64,000 nucleotides of DNA from Streptomyces sp. MUM 2J (GTDB lineage Bacteria; Actinomycetota; Actinomycetes; Streptomycetales; Streptomycetaceae), in the NCBI RefSeq assembly GCF_022414535.1, contig NZ_JADWYM010000013.1, forward strand, positions 62,001-126,000, in the 5' to 3' direction. A program made the position numbers and the translations under genes. The notes beneath the pieces are model-generated. The model did not search any database and had not been told where the DNA came from. It was given only the letters and a program-made list of their open reading frames with translations. This document shows, piece by piece, positions 35,280-44,143 of the stretch (the first letter of the stretch is position 1; the number at the start of each line of letters is the position of its first letter).

Positions 35280-35567
35280 TGTGCGCGGCACCCTGCGCCG
35301 CCCCCTGCCGGCCACCGGCCACCGGCCGCCGACCCGGCGCGAGCTGTCGTATCCAGCCGTCACCCCGCCCCGGCGCAGCGCACCGGGGCGGGCGCCTGGG
35401 CGCGCACCCGGGCCGGTCCCGGCCATCCGGGGGGCATCCGCCGTCGACCCGTGGATTTCGTCCGCATTTCGCTCGCATGCAACGCCGTGGCGGGACTGCC
35501 ATCCGGGCATCCTGGTGTTTACGTGGTGACTGGACATCCGGGATCGCTCCTCACGGAGGTGTGCGCC

Positions 35568-36860
35568 ATGGCTGACGCGGCGTCGAGACTGAAAGGCCTG
35601 ATCGAACAGATGCTGGGAGCCCCGCTCCCGCTCCGCATCCGTGCATGGGACGGCTCGCAGTCGGGCCCGCCGGAGGCACCCGTGCTCGTCGTGCGGAACC
35701 GCCGGGCCCTGCGACGCCTGCTGTTCAAGCCGGGCGAGCTGGGGCTGGCACGGGCATGGGTGGCCGGTGACCTGGACGTCGAGGGCGACCTGTACGACGC
35801 GCTCGACCGAATGGCCGGGCTGGTCTGGGAACGCGGAGAGGACGCCCGCACCCTGCGCCAGGCGCTGCGGGACCCCGAGGTACGGGCCGCCGTCCGCGGG
35901 CTCGTCCGGCTCGCCGGGCTTCCCCTGCCGCCCGCGCCGCCCGCCGAGGAGGTGCGCCGAGGGCGGGGCCACCTGCACACCCGGCGCACCGACAAGCGCG
36001 CCATCAGCCACCACTACGACGTGGGCAACGACTTCTACGAGATCGTCCTCGGGCCGTCCATGGTGTACTCCTGCGCCTACTGGCCCGACCCCGCCGGCAC
36101 ACTGGAGAACGCCCAGCGCGACAAGCTGGAACTCGTCTGCCGCAAACTGGACCTGAAGCCCGGTCAGCGGCTGCTGGACGTGGGCTGCGGCTGGGGCTCC
36201 ATGGCCCTGCACGCCGCCCGCGAGCACGGGGTGAGCGTCGTCGGCATCACGCTCTCCCAGGAACAGGCCGCCTACGCCCGCAAGCGCGCCGCCGGCGAGG
36301 GGCTGACCGACCGGGTGGAGATCCGGGTGCAGGACTACCGGGACGTGCGCGACGGACCCTACGACGCCATCTCCTCGATCGGCATGGCCGAGCACGTCGG
36401 CGCGGAGCGGTACCTGGAGTACGCGCGGGGCCTGCACGGCCTGCTGGCCCCCGGGGGACGGCTCCTGAACCACCAGATCGCCCGCCGTCCCCAGCACGAC
36501 GAAACGGCCTACGACGTGGACGCCTTCATCGACGCCTACGTCTTCCCCGACGGTGAGCTCCAACCCCTCGGCACGACCGTCACCCAGCTGGAGCGCGCCG
36601 GGTTCGAGGTGCGCGACGTGGAGGCGGTCCGCGAGCACTACGCCCTCACCCTGCGCCGCTGGGTGGCCAACCTGGAGTCCGCCTGGGAGCCGGCCGCGCG
36701 GTCGGCCGGCGCCGGACGGGCCCGGGTGTGGCGCCTGTACATGGCGGCCTCCGCGCTGGCCTTCGAACACAACCGCATCGGCGTCAACCAGGTCCTCGCC
36801 GTGCGGACCCCGGAGCCGGGTGCCTCCGGGATGCCGCTGCGGGCCCGTACCTGGGCCTGA
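35568..36860 (+). CDS. Cyclopropane-fatty-acyl-phospholipid synthase-like methyltransferase
   Basis: 430 residues. The N-terminal ~135 residues form the lipid-binding cap seen in CFA synthases (VVRNRRALRRLLFKPGELGL, ARAWVAGDLDVEGDLYDALD). The SAM-binding core has ISHHYDVGNDFYEIVLG, MVYSCAYW, LLDVGCGWGSMALHAA (motif I, ~203), GITLSQEQ and the active-site stretch ISSIGMAEHVG. It methylates unsaturated acyl chains of membrane phospholipids using SAM, giving cyclopropane or methyl-branched products. ATG 35568 has GGAGGT upstream. A bidirectional terminator separates it from the ABC permease on the other strand. Confidence 0.9.
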   Translation: MADAASRLKGLIEQMLGAPLPLRIRAWDGSQSGPPEAPVLVVRNRRALRRLLFKPGELGLARAWVAGDLDVEGDLYDALDRMAGLVWERGEDARTLRQALRDPEVRAAVRGLVRLAGLPLPPAPPAEEVRRGRGHLHTRRTDKRAISHHYDVGNDFYEIVLGPSMVYSCAYWPDPAGTLENAQRDKLELVCRKLDLKPGQRLLDVGCGWGSMALHAAREHGVSVVGITLSQEQAAYARKRAAGEGLTDRVEIRVQDYRDVRDGPYDAISSIGMAEHVGAERYLEYARGLHGLLAPGGRLLNHQIARRPQHDETAYDVDAFIDAYVFPDGELQPLGTTVTQLERAGFEVRDVEAVREHYALTLRRWVANLESAWEPAARSAGAGRARVWRLYMAASALAFEHNRIGVNQVLAVRTPEPGASGMPLRARTWA

Positions 36861-36867
36861 CCGCGCC

Positions 36868-36898
36868 GGGGCTCCGTCCGCTCGCGGAACGGAGCCCC
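36868..36898. terminator. Bidirectional terminator between convergent genes
   Basis: GGGGCTCCGT (36868-36877) and ACGGAGCCCC (36889-36898), a 10-bp perfect stem in the 53-base gap. Confidence 0.75.
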
Positions 36899-36913
36899 GC
36901 CGGGCGGGTGCGG

Positions 36914-39445
36914 TCACTCCGCGTTGATCGCCCGGAGCATGTTCAGGCGCGCCGCGCGCCGGGCGGGCCACAGGGCCGCCAGGACCCCGACCACCCCCGC
37001 CAGCAGCAGGAAGAGGGCCATCCGGCCCCAGGGCAGGACCAGCTCGTACGTCGGCATCTTCGCGCCGAGCAGTTCACCGGCCGCCCAGCCGAAGAACACG
37101 CCCAGGCCGATGCCGAGCACCCCGCCGAACAGGGAGATCACCAGCGACTCCAGGCGCACCATCCGCTTGATGCCCCGGCGGTCCAGACCGATCGCCCGCA
37201 GCATGCCGATCTCCTGGGAGCGTTCGAAGACCGACATCGCCAGCGTGTTGATCACGCCGAGGACCGCGACGATCACCGCCATCGCGAGCAGGCCGTAGAG
37301 CATGTTCAGCATCAGGGTGAACATCTGGGCGATGTCGTCGGAGACGTCCTTCCTGTCCTGGATCAGGATCGCCGGATTGGTGCCGAGGGCCTTCGCCAGC
37401 CGGTCCTTCGTCGCGTCCGAGGCGCCGCTCGCCGTCTTCACCATCACCCGCATGTCGCCGGCCGCCTGCTCCTGGTGCGGGGCGAGCGTGGCGGTGTCGA
37501 GCAGGATGCCGTGGATCATCTCGTTGCCGCGGTACACACCGGCCACCGTCAGCCGCTGTGCCGCACCGTCGGCGTAGTGGAGCGTGAAGGCCGAACCGGC
37601 CCGCCAGCCGTGCTGCTCGGCGGTGCCGTCGTCGACCACGACGCGCGTGCCGCCGATCGTGAAGGAGCCGTCGTCCACCGGCAGGTCGGTGAGCGTGCCG
37701 AAGGCGGCACCGTCGACGCCGGTCAGGAACTCGGTCCCGCCGTCGATCCGGGAGAGCGCGTTGCGCATCGGGCTGGTGGCGGTGACGCCCTCGGCCGTGC
37801 TCAGCGTCCTGCCGACCTCCTGCGACAGGCCGTTGCCGTTGGCCATGGAGACGACGTAGTCCGCGCGGATCGCCTCGGAGGCCATCCTGTCGACGGACGT
37901 CTGGAGGCTGCCCGCCATCACCGTCATCCCGGTGATCAGGGTCAGACCGATCATCAGCGCGGAGGCGGTGGCGGCCGTGCGGCGCGGGTTGCGCACCGAG
38001 TTCTGCCGGGCGAGCCGCCCGGACACGCCGAACACACGCAGCACCGGCGCGGCAGCCGCGATCAGCGGACGGGACAGCAGCGGCGTCAGCACGAAGACGC
38101 CGATGATCAGCAGGACGGCGCCGACCGCCATGGGAGCCTGGCCGCTGTCGCCGCCCATGCCGGTCGCGGCCAGCACGACGGCCACGCCCGCGGCGGAGAA
38201 CAGGGCGCCGACGCTGTTGCGCAGCACCAGCGACCTGGTGGTCGCCGCGGCGTGGAGGCTGCTCATCGCGGCGACCGGGGGGATCTTCGCGGCACGGCGA
38301 CCGGGCAGCCAGGCGGCCAGCACGGTGACGCCGACGCCGACGATCAGGGCCGCGGCGACGGTACCGGGCGTGACCACGAGGGGGCCCGCCGGGAGGTTCG
38401 CGCCGAGGGCGTCCATGAGCACCTTCAGCAGGACGCCGATGCCGATGCCGGCGGCCAGACCGGTCACGCCGGCCACGGCGCCGACCACGAACGCCTCGAC
38501 CAGCACCGACCGCGTCACCTGGCGCCGCGAGGCACCGACCGCGCGCAGCAGTGCCAGCTCCCTGGTGCGCTGGGCGACCAGCATGGTGAAGGTGTTGGCG
38601 ATGATGAACGTGCCGACGAACAGGGCGATGCCGGCGAAGACCAGCAGACCGCGCTTGAGTCCGCTCATCGACGAGGCGATGATCTCGGCCTGGTCGTCGG
38701 CGAGCCGGCGGCCGGTGGTCGTCTCGACGGCGTCCTTCGGCAGCGCCCGGTCCAGGGCCGACTTCAGCGCGTCCTGGGAGGTGCCGGAGGCGGCCCTGAC
38801 GTCGATCTCGTCGTAGGTGCCCGTCTTGCCGAACAGTTGCTGCGCGGTGGCCGTGTCGAACAGGACGAGGCTGCCGCCGGCGGCCACGTTGCCGTCGTCG
38901 GTGGTGAAGACACCGGCGACGGTGGGGGTCAGGACCGGCCCGTCGACGGAGACGCGCACGGTGTCGCCGACCTCGTACCCGGCGCGCCGGGCGGTCTCGG
39001 AGTCGATGAGCACCTCGCCCTTGCCGGACGGGGCGTGGCCGCCGACGAGTGGGTACCGCGGGTCTTCGGTGCCCCAGTAGTTGCCGCCCTGGGACTGGAA
39101 GCCGCCACCGATCAGCCGGCCGTCCTTGTCGGCGATCGCGGTGAAGCCGTTGACGACGCCGATCGCGGAGGCCGCGCCGTGAACCGCGGCGCTCCGGTCG
39201 AGCAGCGCCTGGGTCAGCTCGGGCGCCCTGCCGACGGTGTCGCCCTCGGACGCCCGGGCCCGCGCCCGTACGGCGACGTCGACCTGGTCGAAGCCCTTGG
39301 CGGAGCTGTTCTGCAGGGCGCGGGAGAGGGTGTTGGTGAAGACCAGCGTCCCCGAGACGAACGCGACGCCGAGCATGACGGCGAGCACGGTCATCAGCAG
39401 GCGGGCCTTGTGCGCGAGGACGTTGCGCAGTGCGGTGCGGAACAT
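36914..39445 (-). CDS. FtsX-like ABC transporter permease (second cassette)
   Basis: 843 residues with the same plan as the permease at 8260: N-terminal TM (LMTVLAVMLGVAFVSG), extracytoplasmic domain, FtsX bundle with LVAQRTRELALLRAVG, a second extracytoplasmic domain, and a second FtsX bundle with ERSQEIGMLRAIG, ending AARLNMLRAINAE. Both permeases open with similar TM1 sequences and close with similar tails, so they are paralogues. The ATG overlaps the stop of the ATPase gene. The gene converges on the methyltransferase gene. Substrate unknown. Confidence 0.9.
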   Translation of the reverse strand: MFRTALRNVLAHKARLLMTVLAVMLGVAFVSGTLVFTNTLSRALQNSSAKGFDQVDVAVRARARASEGDTVGRAPELTQALLDRSAAVHGAASAIGVVNGFTAIADKDGRLIGGGFQSQGGNYWGTEDPRYPLVGGHAPSGKGEVLIDSETARRAGYEVGDTVRVSVDGPVLTPTVAGVFTTDDGNVAAGGSLVLFDTATAQQLFGKTGTYDEIDVRAASGTSQDALKSALDRALPKDAVETTTGRRLADDQAEIIASSMSGLKRGLLVFAGIALFVGTFIIANTFTMLVAQRTRELALLRAVGASRRQVTRSVLVEAFVVGAVAGVTGLAAGIGIGVLLKVLMDALGANLPAGPLVVTPGTVAAALIVGVGVTVLAAWLPGRRAAKIPPVAAMSSLHAAATTRSLVLRNSVGALFSAAGVAVVLAATGMGGDSGQAPMAVGAVLLIIGVFVLTPLLSRPLIAAAAPVLRVFGVSGRLARQNSVRNPRRTAATASALMIGLTLITGMTVMAGSLQTSVDRMASEAIRADYVVSMANGNGLSQEVGRTLSTAEGVTATSPMRNALSRIDGGTEFLTGVDGAAFGTLTDLPVDDGSFTIGGTRVVVDDGTAEQHGWRAGSAFTLHYADGAAQRLTVAGVYRGNEMIHGILLDTATLAPHQEQAAGDMRVMVKTASGASDATKDRLAKALGTNPAILIQDRKDVSDDIAQMFTLMLNMLYGLLAMAVIVAVLGVINTLAMSVFERSQEIGMLRAIGLDRRGIKRMVRLESLVISLFGGVLGIGLGVFFGWAAGELLGAKMPTYELVLPWGRMALFLLLAGVVGVLAALWPARRAARLNMLRAINAE

Positions 39446-40218
39446 CAGCTGGTGCGGCCCTTCGCGTCGAACTGCTTCATGAAGTCCAGGACGGTGTCCG
39501 CGGTGGGCCGGATCATCTCGTCGACGATGCGGCCGTCGGCGAGGAAGACGACCCGGTCGGCGTAGGCCGCTGCCACCGGGTCGTGGGTCACCATGACCAC
39601 CGTCTGGTCCAGTTCGCGTACGGAGTTGCGCAGGAAGCCGAGAACCTCGGCGCCGGAGCGGGAGTCGAGGTTTCCGGTCGGCTCGTCACCGAAGATGATG
39701 TCCGGCTTGGCGGCGAGGGCGCGGGCGACGGCGACGCGCTGCTGCTGGCCGCCGGAGAGCTGGGAGGGCCGGTGGCTCAGGCGCCCGGACAGGCCGACCA
39801 TCCCGATCACCGTCTCCAGCCACTGCTGGTCCGGCCTGCGGCCGGCGATGTCCATGGGCAGGGTGATGTTCTCCAACGCGGTCAGCGTCGGCAGCAGGTT
39901 GAACGCCTGGAAGATGAAGCCGATCTTGTCGCGGCGCAACTTGGTGAGCTGCCGGTCCTTCAGCGAGCCCAGCTCGGTGTCGCCGATGCGCACCGAACCG
40001 GAGGAGAAGCTGTCCAGCCCGGCCACGCAGTGCATGAGCGTGGACTTGCCGGAGCCGGACGGGCCCATGATGGCGGTGAACTCGGCTTGCCGGAACTCGA
40101 CGGAGACCCGGTCGAGGGCGACCACCTGGGTCTCGCCCTGGCCGTAGATCTTGGACAGGTCCGTGGCTCGGGCGGCCACGGTGGCCGCGGTCCGGCCGGC
40201 GACGGGTGTGGTGGTCAC
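39445..40218 (-). CDS. ABC transporter ATP-binding protein (second LolD/MacB-type cassette)
   Basis: 257 residues. Walker [28 protein letters not shown], signature [16 protein letters not shown], Walker [14 protein letters not shown] and switch VTHDP. It is highly similar along its length to the ATPase at 7475-8263, including [17 protein letters not shown] near the end. GTG 40218 has AGGAG nine bases upstream. Translationally coupled to the permease downstream. It is transcribed away from bldA; the 40219-40634 gap is the shared upstream region. Confidence 0.92.
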   Translation of the reverse strand: MTTTPVAGRTAATVAARATDLSKIYGQGETQVVALDRVSVEFRQAEFTAIMGPSGSGKSTLMHCVAGLDSFSSGSVRIGDTELGSLKDRQLTKLRRDKIGFIFQAFNLLPTLTALENITLPMDIAGRRPDQQWLETVIGMVGLSGRLSHRPSQLSGGQQQRVAVARALAAKPDIIFGDEPTGNLDSRSGAEVLGFLRNSVRELDQTVVMVTHDPVAAAYADRVVFLADGRIVDEMIRPTADTVLDFMKQFDAKGRTS

Positions 40219-40634
40219 GGGAAGGCGCTCCTAGCGGTACGACGGTCGGGTGAAGGGGACGCGATCCATCGTTCCGGCCGTGCGCCGCCGTGGAGTCAGC
40301 CGCTGTTCCGGTTCCCGGGGCAGACTCCGGTCGGACCCCGCTGGGCCGTGTCATACCTGGGGATGACGCCCGCCCCCGAGGACCGTCGGCCGGACGGCCG
40401 ACGCGCGTGGTGTGTCGATAACAGGGGGAGCAACCTTGTTCGGACGGTGAAATTCCGTCATTCCGTACGTGCGGTGGTCCGTCACGCGCAAGGCTGCTGG
40501 CAAGTGCGGACGGCCTGTTCCACTGGCTGATGCACCCTCAGACGCCAATAAAATAAGACAACATCGGGTCGCCCATCCGCTGTTCGGGGGACGTCTCCCG
40601 ATAGGCTCGAATCTCGACGCGGAGCCCACGGCCT
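40219..40634. other. Intergenic region between the ABC cassette and bldA
   Basis: No gene seen. It contains GACGG-TGAAATT-CCGTC near 40443, an AT-rich patch CCAATAAAATAAGACAAC around 40540-40562 that stands out from the GC-rich surroundings, and TAGGCT at 40602-40607. The last is a good -10 for bldA, whose mature 5' end is 28 bases further on. Confidence 0.5.
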
Positions 40635-40718
40635 GCCCGGATGGTGGAATGCAGACACGGCGAGCTTAAACCTCGCTGCCCCTTCGCGGGCGTGCCGGTT
40701 CAAGTCCGGCTCCGGGCA
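40635..40718 (+). tRNA. bldA: tRNA-Leu(UAA), bldA
   Basis: A class II tRNA with acceptor stem GCCCGGA/TCCGGGC (40635-40641 and 40711-40717), discriminator A and no encoded CCA. The anticodon stem is GCGAG/CTCGC around loop CTTAAAC (40665-40671), giving anticodon TAA at 40667-40669. The T arm is CCGGTTCAAGTCCGG. A long variable arm is present, as expected for tRNA-Leu. It reads the rare UUA codon. In Streptomyces this is bldA, whose loss blocks aerial growth and antibiotic production. I noticed no in-frame TTA codon in the genes annotated here. Confidence 0.96.
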
Positions 40719-41194
40719 CATCCCCTGTCGGCCGTCACCCGGGGCGCCCCCCTTTTCTCCGCCTTTCCCGCTCTGCGAGCGCGCGTACGCCCGTGTCCTT
40801 CGTCACTCACCCATGGCGCCATTCGGGCCTCTCGTTCCTTTTGCTGTGATATGCGCAACTTCACCCCTTTCCTTCCCTGTCGGCTGCCACGTGTCCCGTA
40901 TCCCTTGCATGCCTCATGCCCCTTACCCGCGTCGCATGACTCTCGTGTCGCGCCGTCAAGTCCCCGTCGGTGTCCCTGCCTCGGGCGGTCGCCCCGCCGG
41001 GTGATCTCCGACCGGTTCCGGGCAGGTCGCAGGTTGGTCATGAAAGGCGGCGTCGATGGCCGGGAATCACCCGCGCGCGTAGCGTGTTGCCGAGCACGGC
41101 GAGGGAAAGATCCTCCCCAGGTAGTAGGGTCAGTCCTTTGCCTTTCCATTACCCTTGGGCCCAAGGCCACGCACGGTGGCCATGGAGGAGTGAG
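40719..41194. other. Pyrimidine-rich gap between bldA and the Bax-inhibitor-like gene
   Basis: The + strand is rich in C and T from about 40750 to 40985. Near the end CCTTGGGCCCAAGG (41153-41166) is a perfect 14-bp palindrome, 29 bases before the next start codon, a possible operator. TAGTAGGGT at 41122 could be a -10. No gene seen. Confidence 0.4.
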
Positions 41195-42106
41195 ATGAGG
41201 AGCAGAAACCCGGTCTTCTCGCGACGGGGGTTCAGCCGCGACAACGGCTACGCGGGCTTCAACGCCGCGCCGCAGGCCGGGGGTCCCGCTGTCGGCACCC
41301 AGGGCAACCCGTACGCGCAGGGCACCCCGTACGCCCAGCCGGCCGGCAACCCCTACGCGCAGAACCCTTACGCCCAGCAGGGCGTGCAGCCCGGCGCCCC
41401 CCAGGCACCGGTCACCACCGCGGGCCGTATGACGATGGACGACGTCGTCATGCGCACCGCGTCCACGCTCGGCGTGCTCATCCTCACGGCGGCGCTCTCC
41501 TGGGCGCTGCTGCCGGTCGACGAGGCCAACATCGGCCGCTCGTACGGCATCGGGATCGGCGCCGCGCTGATCGGCATGGTCCTGGCGTTCGTCCAGTCCT
41601 TCAAGCGCACCGCGTCGCCCGCGCTGATCCTGACGTACGCCGCCTTCGAGGGTGTCTTCCTCGGCGTCATCTCCAACATCGTCGACACCCACATCGCGAG
41701 CGGCGCGGCCATGCAGGCCGTGATCGGCACGATGGCCGTGTTCGCCGCCGTCCTGGTCGCCTACAAGGCGGGCTGGATCCGCGTCAACCGCCGCTTCTAC
41801 GGCTTCGTGATGGCCGCCGCCCTCGGCTTCGTCCTGCTGATGACGGTCAACATGCTGTTCGCCGTCTTCGGCGGCGGCGACGGCCTCGGCTTCCGCAGCG
41901 GCGCGCTCGGCGTGGTCTTCGGCATCATCGGCATCATCCTCGGCGCCTGCTTCCTGGCCCTGGACTTCAAGCAGGTCGAGGACGGCATCGCCTACGGCGC
42001 GCCGCGCGAGGAGGCCTGGCTGGCCGCCTTCGGCCTGACGGTGACGCTGGTGTGGATCTACATGGAGTTCCTGAGGATCATCGCGATCCTCAACCAGAGC
42101 GACTAG
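41195..42106 (+). CDS. Bax inhibitor-1 / YccA-family membrane protein
   Basis: 303 residues. A cytoplasmic N-terminus of ~75 residues has short repeats (NPYAQGTPYAQPAGNPYAQ). About seven TM segments follow (~85-303), including TLGVLILTAALSWALLPV, ALIGMVLAFVQSF, ILTYAAFEGVFLGVISN, GFVMAAALGFVLLMTVNMLF and VFGIIGIILGACFLALDF. The Bax1-I signatures are YAAFEGVFLG and DFKQVEDGI, then PREEAWLAAFGLTVTLVWIY. In other bacteria such proteins are linked to Ca leak or membrane protease control; here the role is unknown. ATG 41195 follows GGAGGAG at a suitable distance. Confidence 0.9.
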   Translation: MRSRNPVFSRRGFSRDNGYAGFNAAPQAGGPAVGTQGNPYAQGTPYAQPAGNPYAQNPYAQQGVQPGAPQAPVTTAGRMTMDDVVMRTASTLGVLILTAALSWALLPVDEANIGRSYGIGIGAALIGMVLAFVQSFKRTASPALILTYAAFEGVFLGVISNIVDTHIASGAAMQAVIGTMAVFAAVLVAYKAGWIRVNRRFYGFVMAAALGFVLLMTVNMLFAVFGGGDGLGFRSGALGVVFGIIGIILGACFLALDFKQVEDGIAYGAPREEAWLAAFGLTVTLVWIYMEFLRIIAILNQSD

Positions 42107-42129
42107 CCGCACGGCGGTCGACGGGCGAA

Positions 42130-42156
42130 GGGCCCCGGGTCTCGTACCCGGGGCCC
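42130..42156 (+). terminator. Terminator after the Bax-inhibitor-like gene
   Basis: GGGCCCCGGGT (42130-42140) and ACCCGGGGCCC (42146-42156), an 11-bp perfect stem with a 5-base loop. Confidence 0.8.
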
Positions 42157-42278
42157 TCGTCGTGTGCCTCGTTCCGTCGCCGGCGGTCACGCCGTCGCGA
42201 CGGTCTCGCCCCGGTGCCCGGGCGGGAAGCCGCCCGGGGTCGCGGCGGGCGACGTTCGCGCGTCAGGTCGGCGCGGGT

Positions 42279-42314
42279 GGGGGCACCTCCCACGCCCTTG
42301 GGGCGGTGGGGGAG
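42279..42314. repeat. Dispersed intergenic repeat, copy 1
   Basis: GGGGGCACCTCCCA, 14 variable bases, then TGGGGGAG. The same ends occur at 48853-48886. Such elements are common between Streptomyces genes and can fold as a hairpin. Confidence 0.6.
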
Positions 42315-42357
42315 CGTGCCGGGCGTCGCGACGGGGCGAACGTTTCCTGTCGCGGCA

Positions 42358-42582
42358 CTACAGCCTGCGCGCGGCCCTCCTCAGGTCGTACTCGTGGATG
42401 ATCGCCTTGGCGTGGCCGTACGCGAGGTTGTGCTCGTGCCGGAGCCAGCTGACCTTCTCCTCGAAGCGGAGGGCGGGGCCTTCTTCGACGGTGCGCAGCC
42501 AGTCGGAGATCTCACGACCGGTGCAGTGGGGGATGCGGGCCAGGATATTGCGGTGGGTCTCCTCGGAGAGGACGTGGGACAT
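42358..42582 (-). CDS. DUF4287 family small protein
   Basis: 74 residues, all helical. Family-like sequence: HRNILARIPHCTGREISDWL, LRFEEKVSWLRHEHNL, YGHAKAIIHEYDLRRAARRL. DUF4287 proteins are short, widespread in actinobacteria and of unknown function. ATG 42582 has GGAGG 5-6 bases upstream; ATG 42600 would add MRPEAP without a site. The dispersed repeat and terminator region lie between it and the Bax-inhibitor-like gene. It is divergent from the small gene at 42685. Confidence 0.85.
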   Translation of the reverse strand: MSHVLSEETHRNILARIPHCTGREISDWLRTVEEGPALRFEEKVSWLRHEHNLAYGHAKAIIHEYDLRRAARRL

Positions 42583-42647
42583 CGGCGCCTCCGGACGCAT
42601 GGGATGTAAGCCGGTCCTTCAGGTCACCGTGCCCGAGTGTTCCCGTA

Positions 42648-42678
42648 TTGGCAACAGTCCCGATGCGACGCGTAGGCT
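42648..42678 (+). promoter_or_regulatory. Promoter giving a probable leaderless mRNA
   Basis: TTGGCA (42648-42653), 19-base spacer, TAGGCT (42673-42678). The GTG start at 42685 is 7 bases after the -10, where transcription should begin, and no ribosome site exists. Confidence 0.55.
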
Positions 42679-42684
42679 CGCGCC

Positions 42685-43005
42685 GTGGTTGACGTGGTTG
42701 ATACGACGCCCCTGACCCGTGCGGTGGAGCTCTTCGCCGACCGGCTGAGAGCCGCACCGCAGAGCCGTCTGCAGCGGGGTGCCGCGGCGGAGGCCCTGGA
42801 GCTGGCCCGGGAACTGGCCCGGTGGTCCCAGCGTGCCGAGTCTCCCGGGGCGGAGCCCCGGGAGATGCCGGACGCGGGGATGTTCGCGGCGGCCGACCAA
42901 GTGACCGTCGCCGGGCAGGACCTGGCGGTGGTGCTGGCGAGTGGGGCCGAGGTCGCCGAAGCCGTGCGGCTGGTCGAGGAGGCCCAGGTGCGGGCCGGTA
43001 TCTGA
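42685..43005 (+). CDS. Small hypothetical protein, probably leaderless
   Basis: 106 residues, acidic and helical. It has LTRAVELFADRLRAAPQSRL, AAEALELARELARWSQ and VAEAVRLVEEAQVRAGI. I recognise no family; similar short proteins are conserved in Streptomyces by impression only. Codon use is normal for the window, which supports a real gene. The start codon coincides with the expected transcript start. It is convergent with the membrane protein gene at 43173-44012; the gap of 167 bases holds GC-rich inverted segments. Confidence 0.65.
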   Translation: MVDVVDTTPLTRAVELFADRLRAAPQSRLQRGAAAEALELARELARWSQRAESPGAEPREMPDAGMFAAADQVTVAGQDLAVVLASGAEVAEAVRLVEEAQVRAGI

Positions 43006-43172
43006 GGCCGCCCGGCTCGGCGGGGGCCCCTCCACCCGCCGCCCCGGGATCCGTGACACGGCTCCCGGCGCCTGCTGAGGGCCCGTCAGCGGGACGGGGG
43101 CGGGAGCGGCTCCCGGGCACGGGCTGTGTCTCCCGTCCCGGCGCAGGGCGCCGCAGACCGGCCGGGGCGGCC

Positions 43173-44012
43173 CTAAAGGCTCGCGATCACCCGGTCGGCC
43201 AGGATGTAGACGTTCTCCTCCCCGCACGCGAACGTCAGCGTGTAGGCGCCGGAGATCCCCGAACCGCCCAGGAGGTACGGCGCCTCGCCCGCGGTGAGCG
43301 CGGTCGACAGGCGTTCGGCGGTCTCCCGGTGCCCCGGGGTCATGCAGAGGGTGGTGCCGTCGGCGAAGACGTAGACGTCGAGGGTGCCGAGCGGGCCGGG
43401 GCGGACGTCGGTCAGCTCGACACGGCCGGCGGCGAGGTCCTCAAGCGTGGTGACGGTGCGATCGTGGTCGTTGACGACCGGTGACTGCACCGGGACGAAG
43501 TCCGGGTGAGAGGGGTGGCGACGGCGTGCCGCGGCCAGTTCGGGGGACTCCGTGGGAGTGCCTCCCTGGGCGTAGTCACGCGCGGAGAACTCCTCGGCCT
43601 CCGTGCCCGGCTCGGCGACCGGCTCCAGACCCGTGAGATCCGCCTGCCGCGGCAGGAACAGCTCGCTGTCGGCCAGGCCCAGCAGGGACGGCGCGTCGGA
43701 CGCGTCACGGGCCTCCTGGGCGGCCCAGAAGGCGCGCGCCTCGGCCAGCTCGCGCTCCCGCTCCTCGGCGAGCGCCTCGGCCACGGCCATGCGTATCTCG
43801 TCGGCGTCGGCCGTGGTGCGTGCGGCGGGCACGCGGCCCTGGGCCGCGGTGGCGTCGCTCCCGGCGTTCAGGCCGGTCTGCGCGTTCCCGGCGATCTGGA
43901 CGTGCAGGGCGGCGACCTGCCGGCGCAGCAGTATGAGGGTGCGCAGGACGGCGACGCCCACGGCGCCGGTGGCGGCCGTGGTGACCAGCAAGGCGATCGG
44001 CATGGCGCTCAC
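43173..44012 (-). CDS. Membrane-anchored hypothetical protein with coiled-coil segment
   Basis: 279 residues. One N-terminal TM (~4-26, PIALLVTTAATGAVGVAVLR), then a charged helical stretch (~65-105, AVAEALAEERERELAEARAFW) likely coiled, then a C-terminal folded part (~190-279) with VYVFADGTTLCMTPGHRE and SGAYTLTFACGEENVYILADRV. Topology with the bulk outside or inside cannot be fixed from sequence. No family recognised. GTG 44012 has GGGAG seven bases upstream; ATG 44003 is possible. A 38-bp palindrome lies about 130 bases upstream. Confidence 0.75.
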   Translation of the reverse strand: MSAMPIALLVTTAATGAVGVAVLRTLILLRRQVAALHVQIAGNAQTGLNAGSDATAAQGRVPAARTTADADEIRMAVAEALAEERERELAEARAFWAAQEARDASDAPSLLGLADSELFLPRQADLTGLEPVAEPGTEAEEFSARDYAQGGTPTESPELAAARRRHPSHPDFVPVQSPVVNDHDRTVTTLEDLAAGRVELTDVRPGPLGTLDVYVFADGTTLCMTPGHRETAERLSTALTAGEAPYLLGGSGISGAYTLTFACGEENVYILADRVIASL

Positions 44013-44143
44013 TGACGTACTCCCGGTTCAAAGTCGACCCCCGACTTCCTACATCAGCTTGAAGGGCGGACTATCCAGCTGTCAGTGCGTAACGTCACGA
44101 AACGGGCGGGACTTCGGTCCTGGGGGTCGGTGGTACACATAGC

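Noticed and set aside
33645..36971. Very long open frame on the minus strand across ndh and the methyltransferase
   Set aside because: It is the shadow of GC-rich coding sequence on the other strand; the protein is repetitive and matches no family, while the + strand shows clear enzyme motifs.
41153..41166. CCTTGGGCCCAAGG as a transcription terminator
   Set aside because: It lies upstream of the next gene with no loop and no T-run; an operator is more likely than a terminator.
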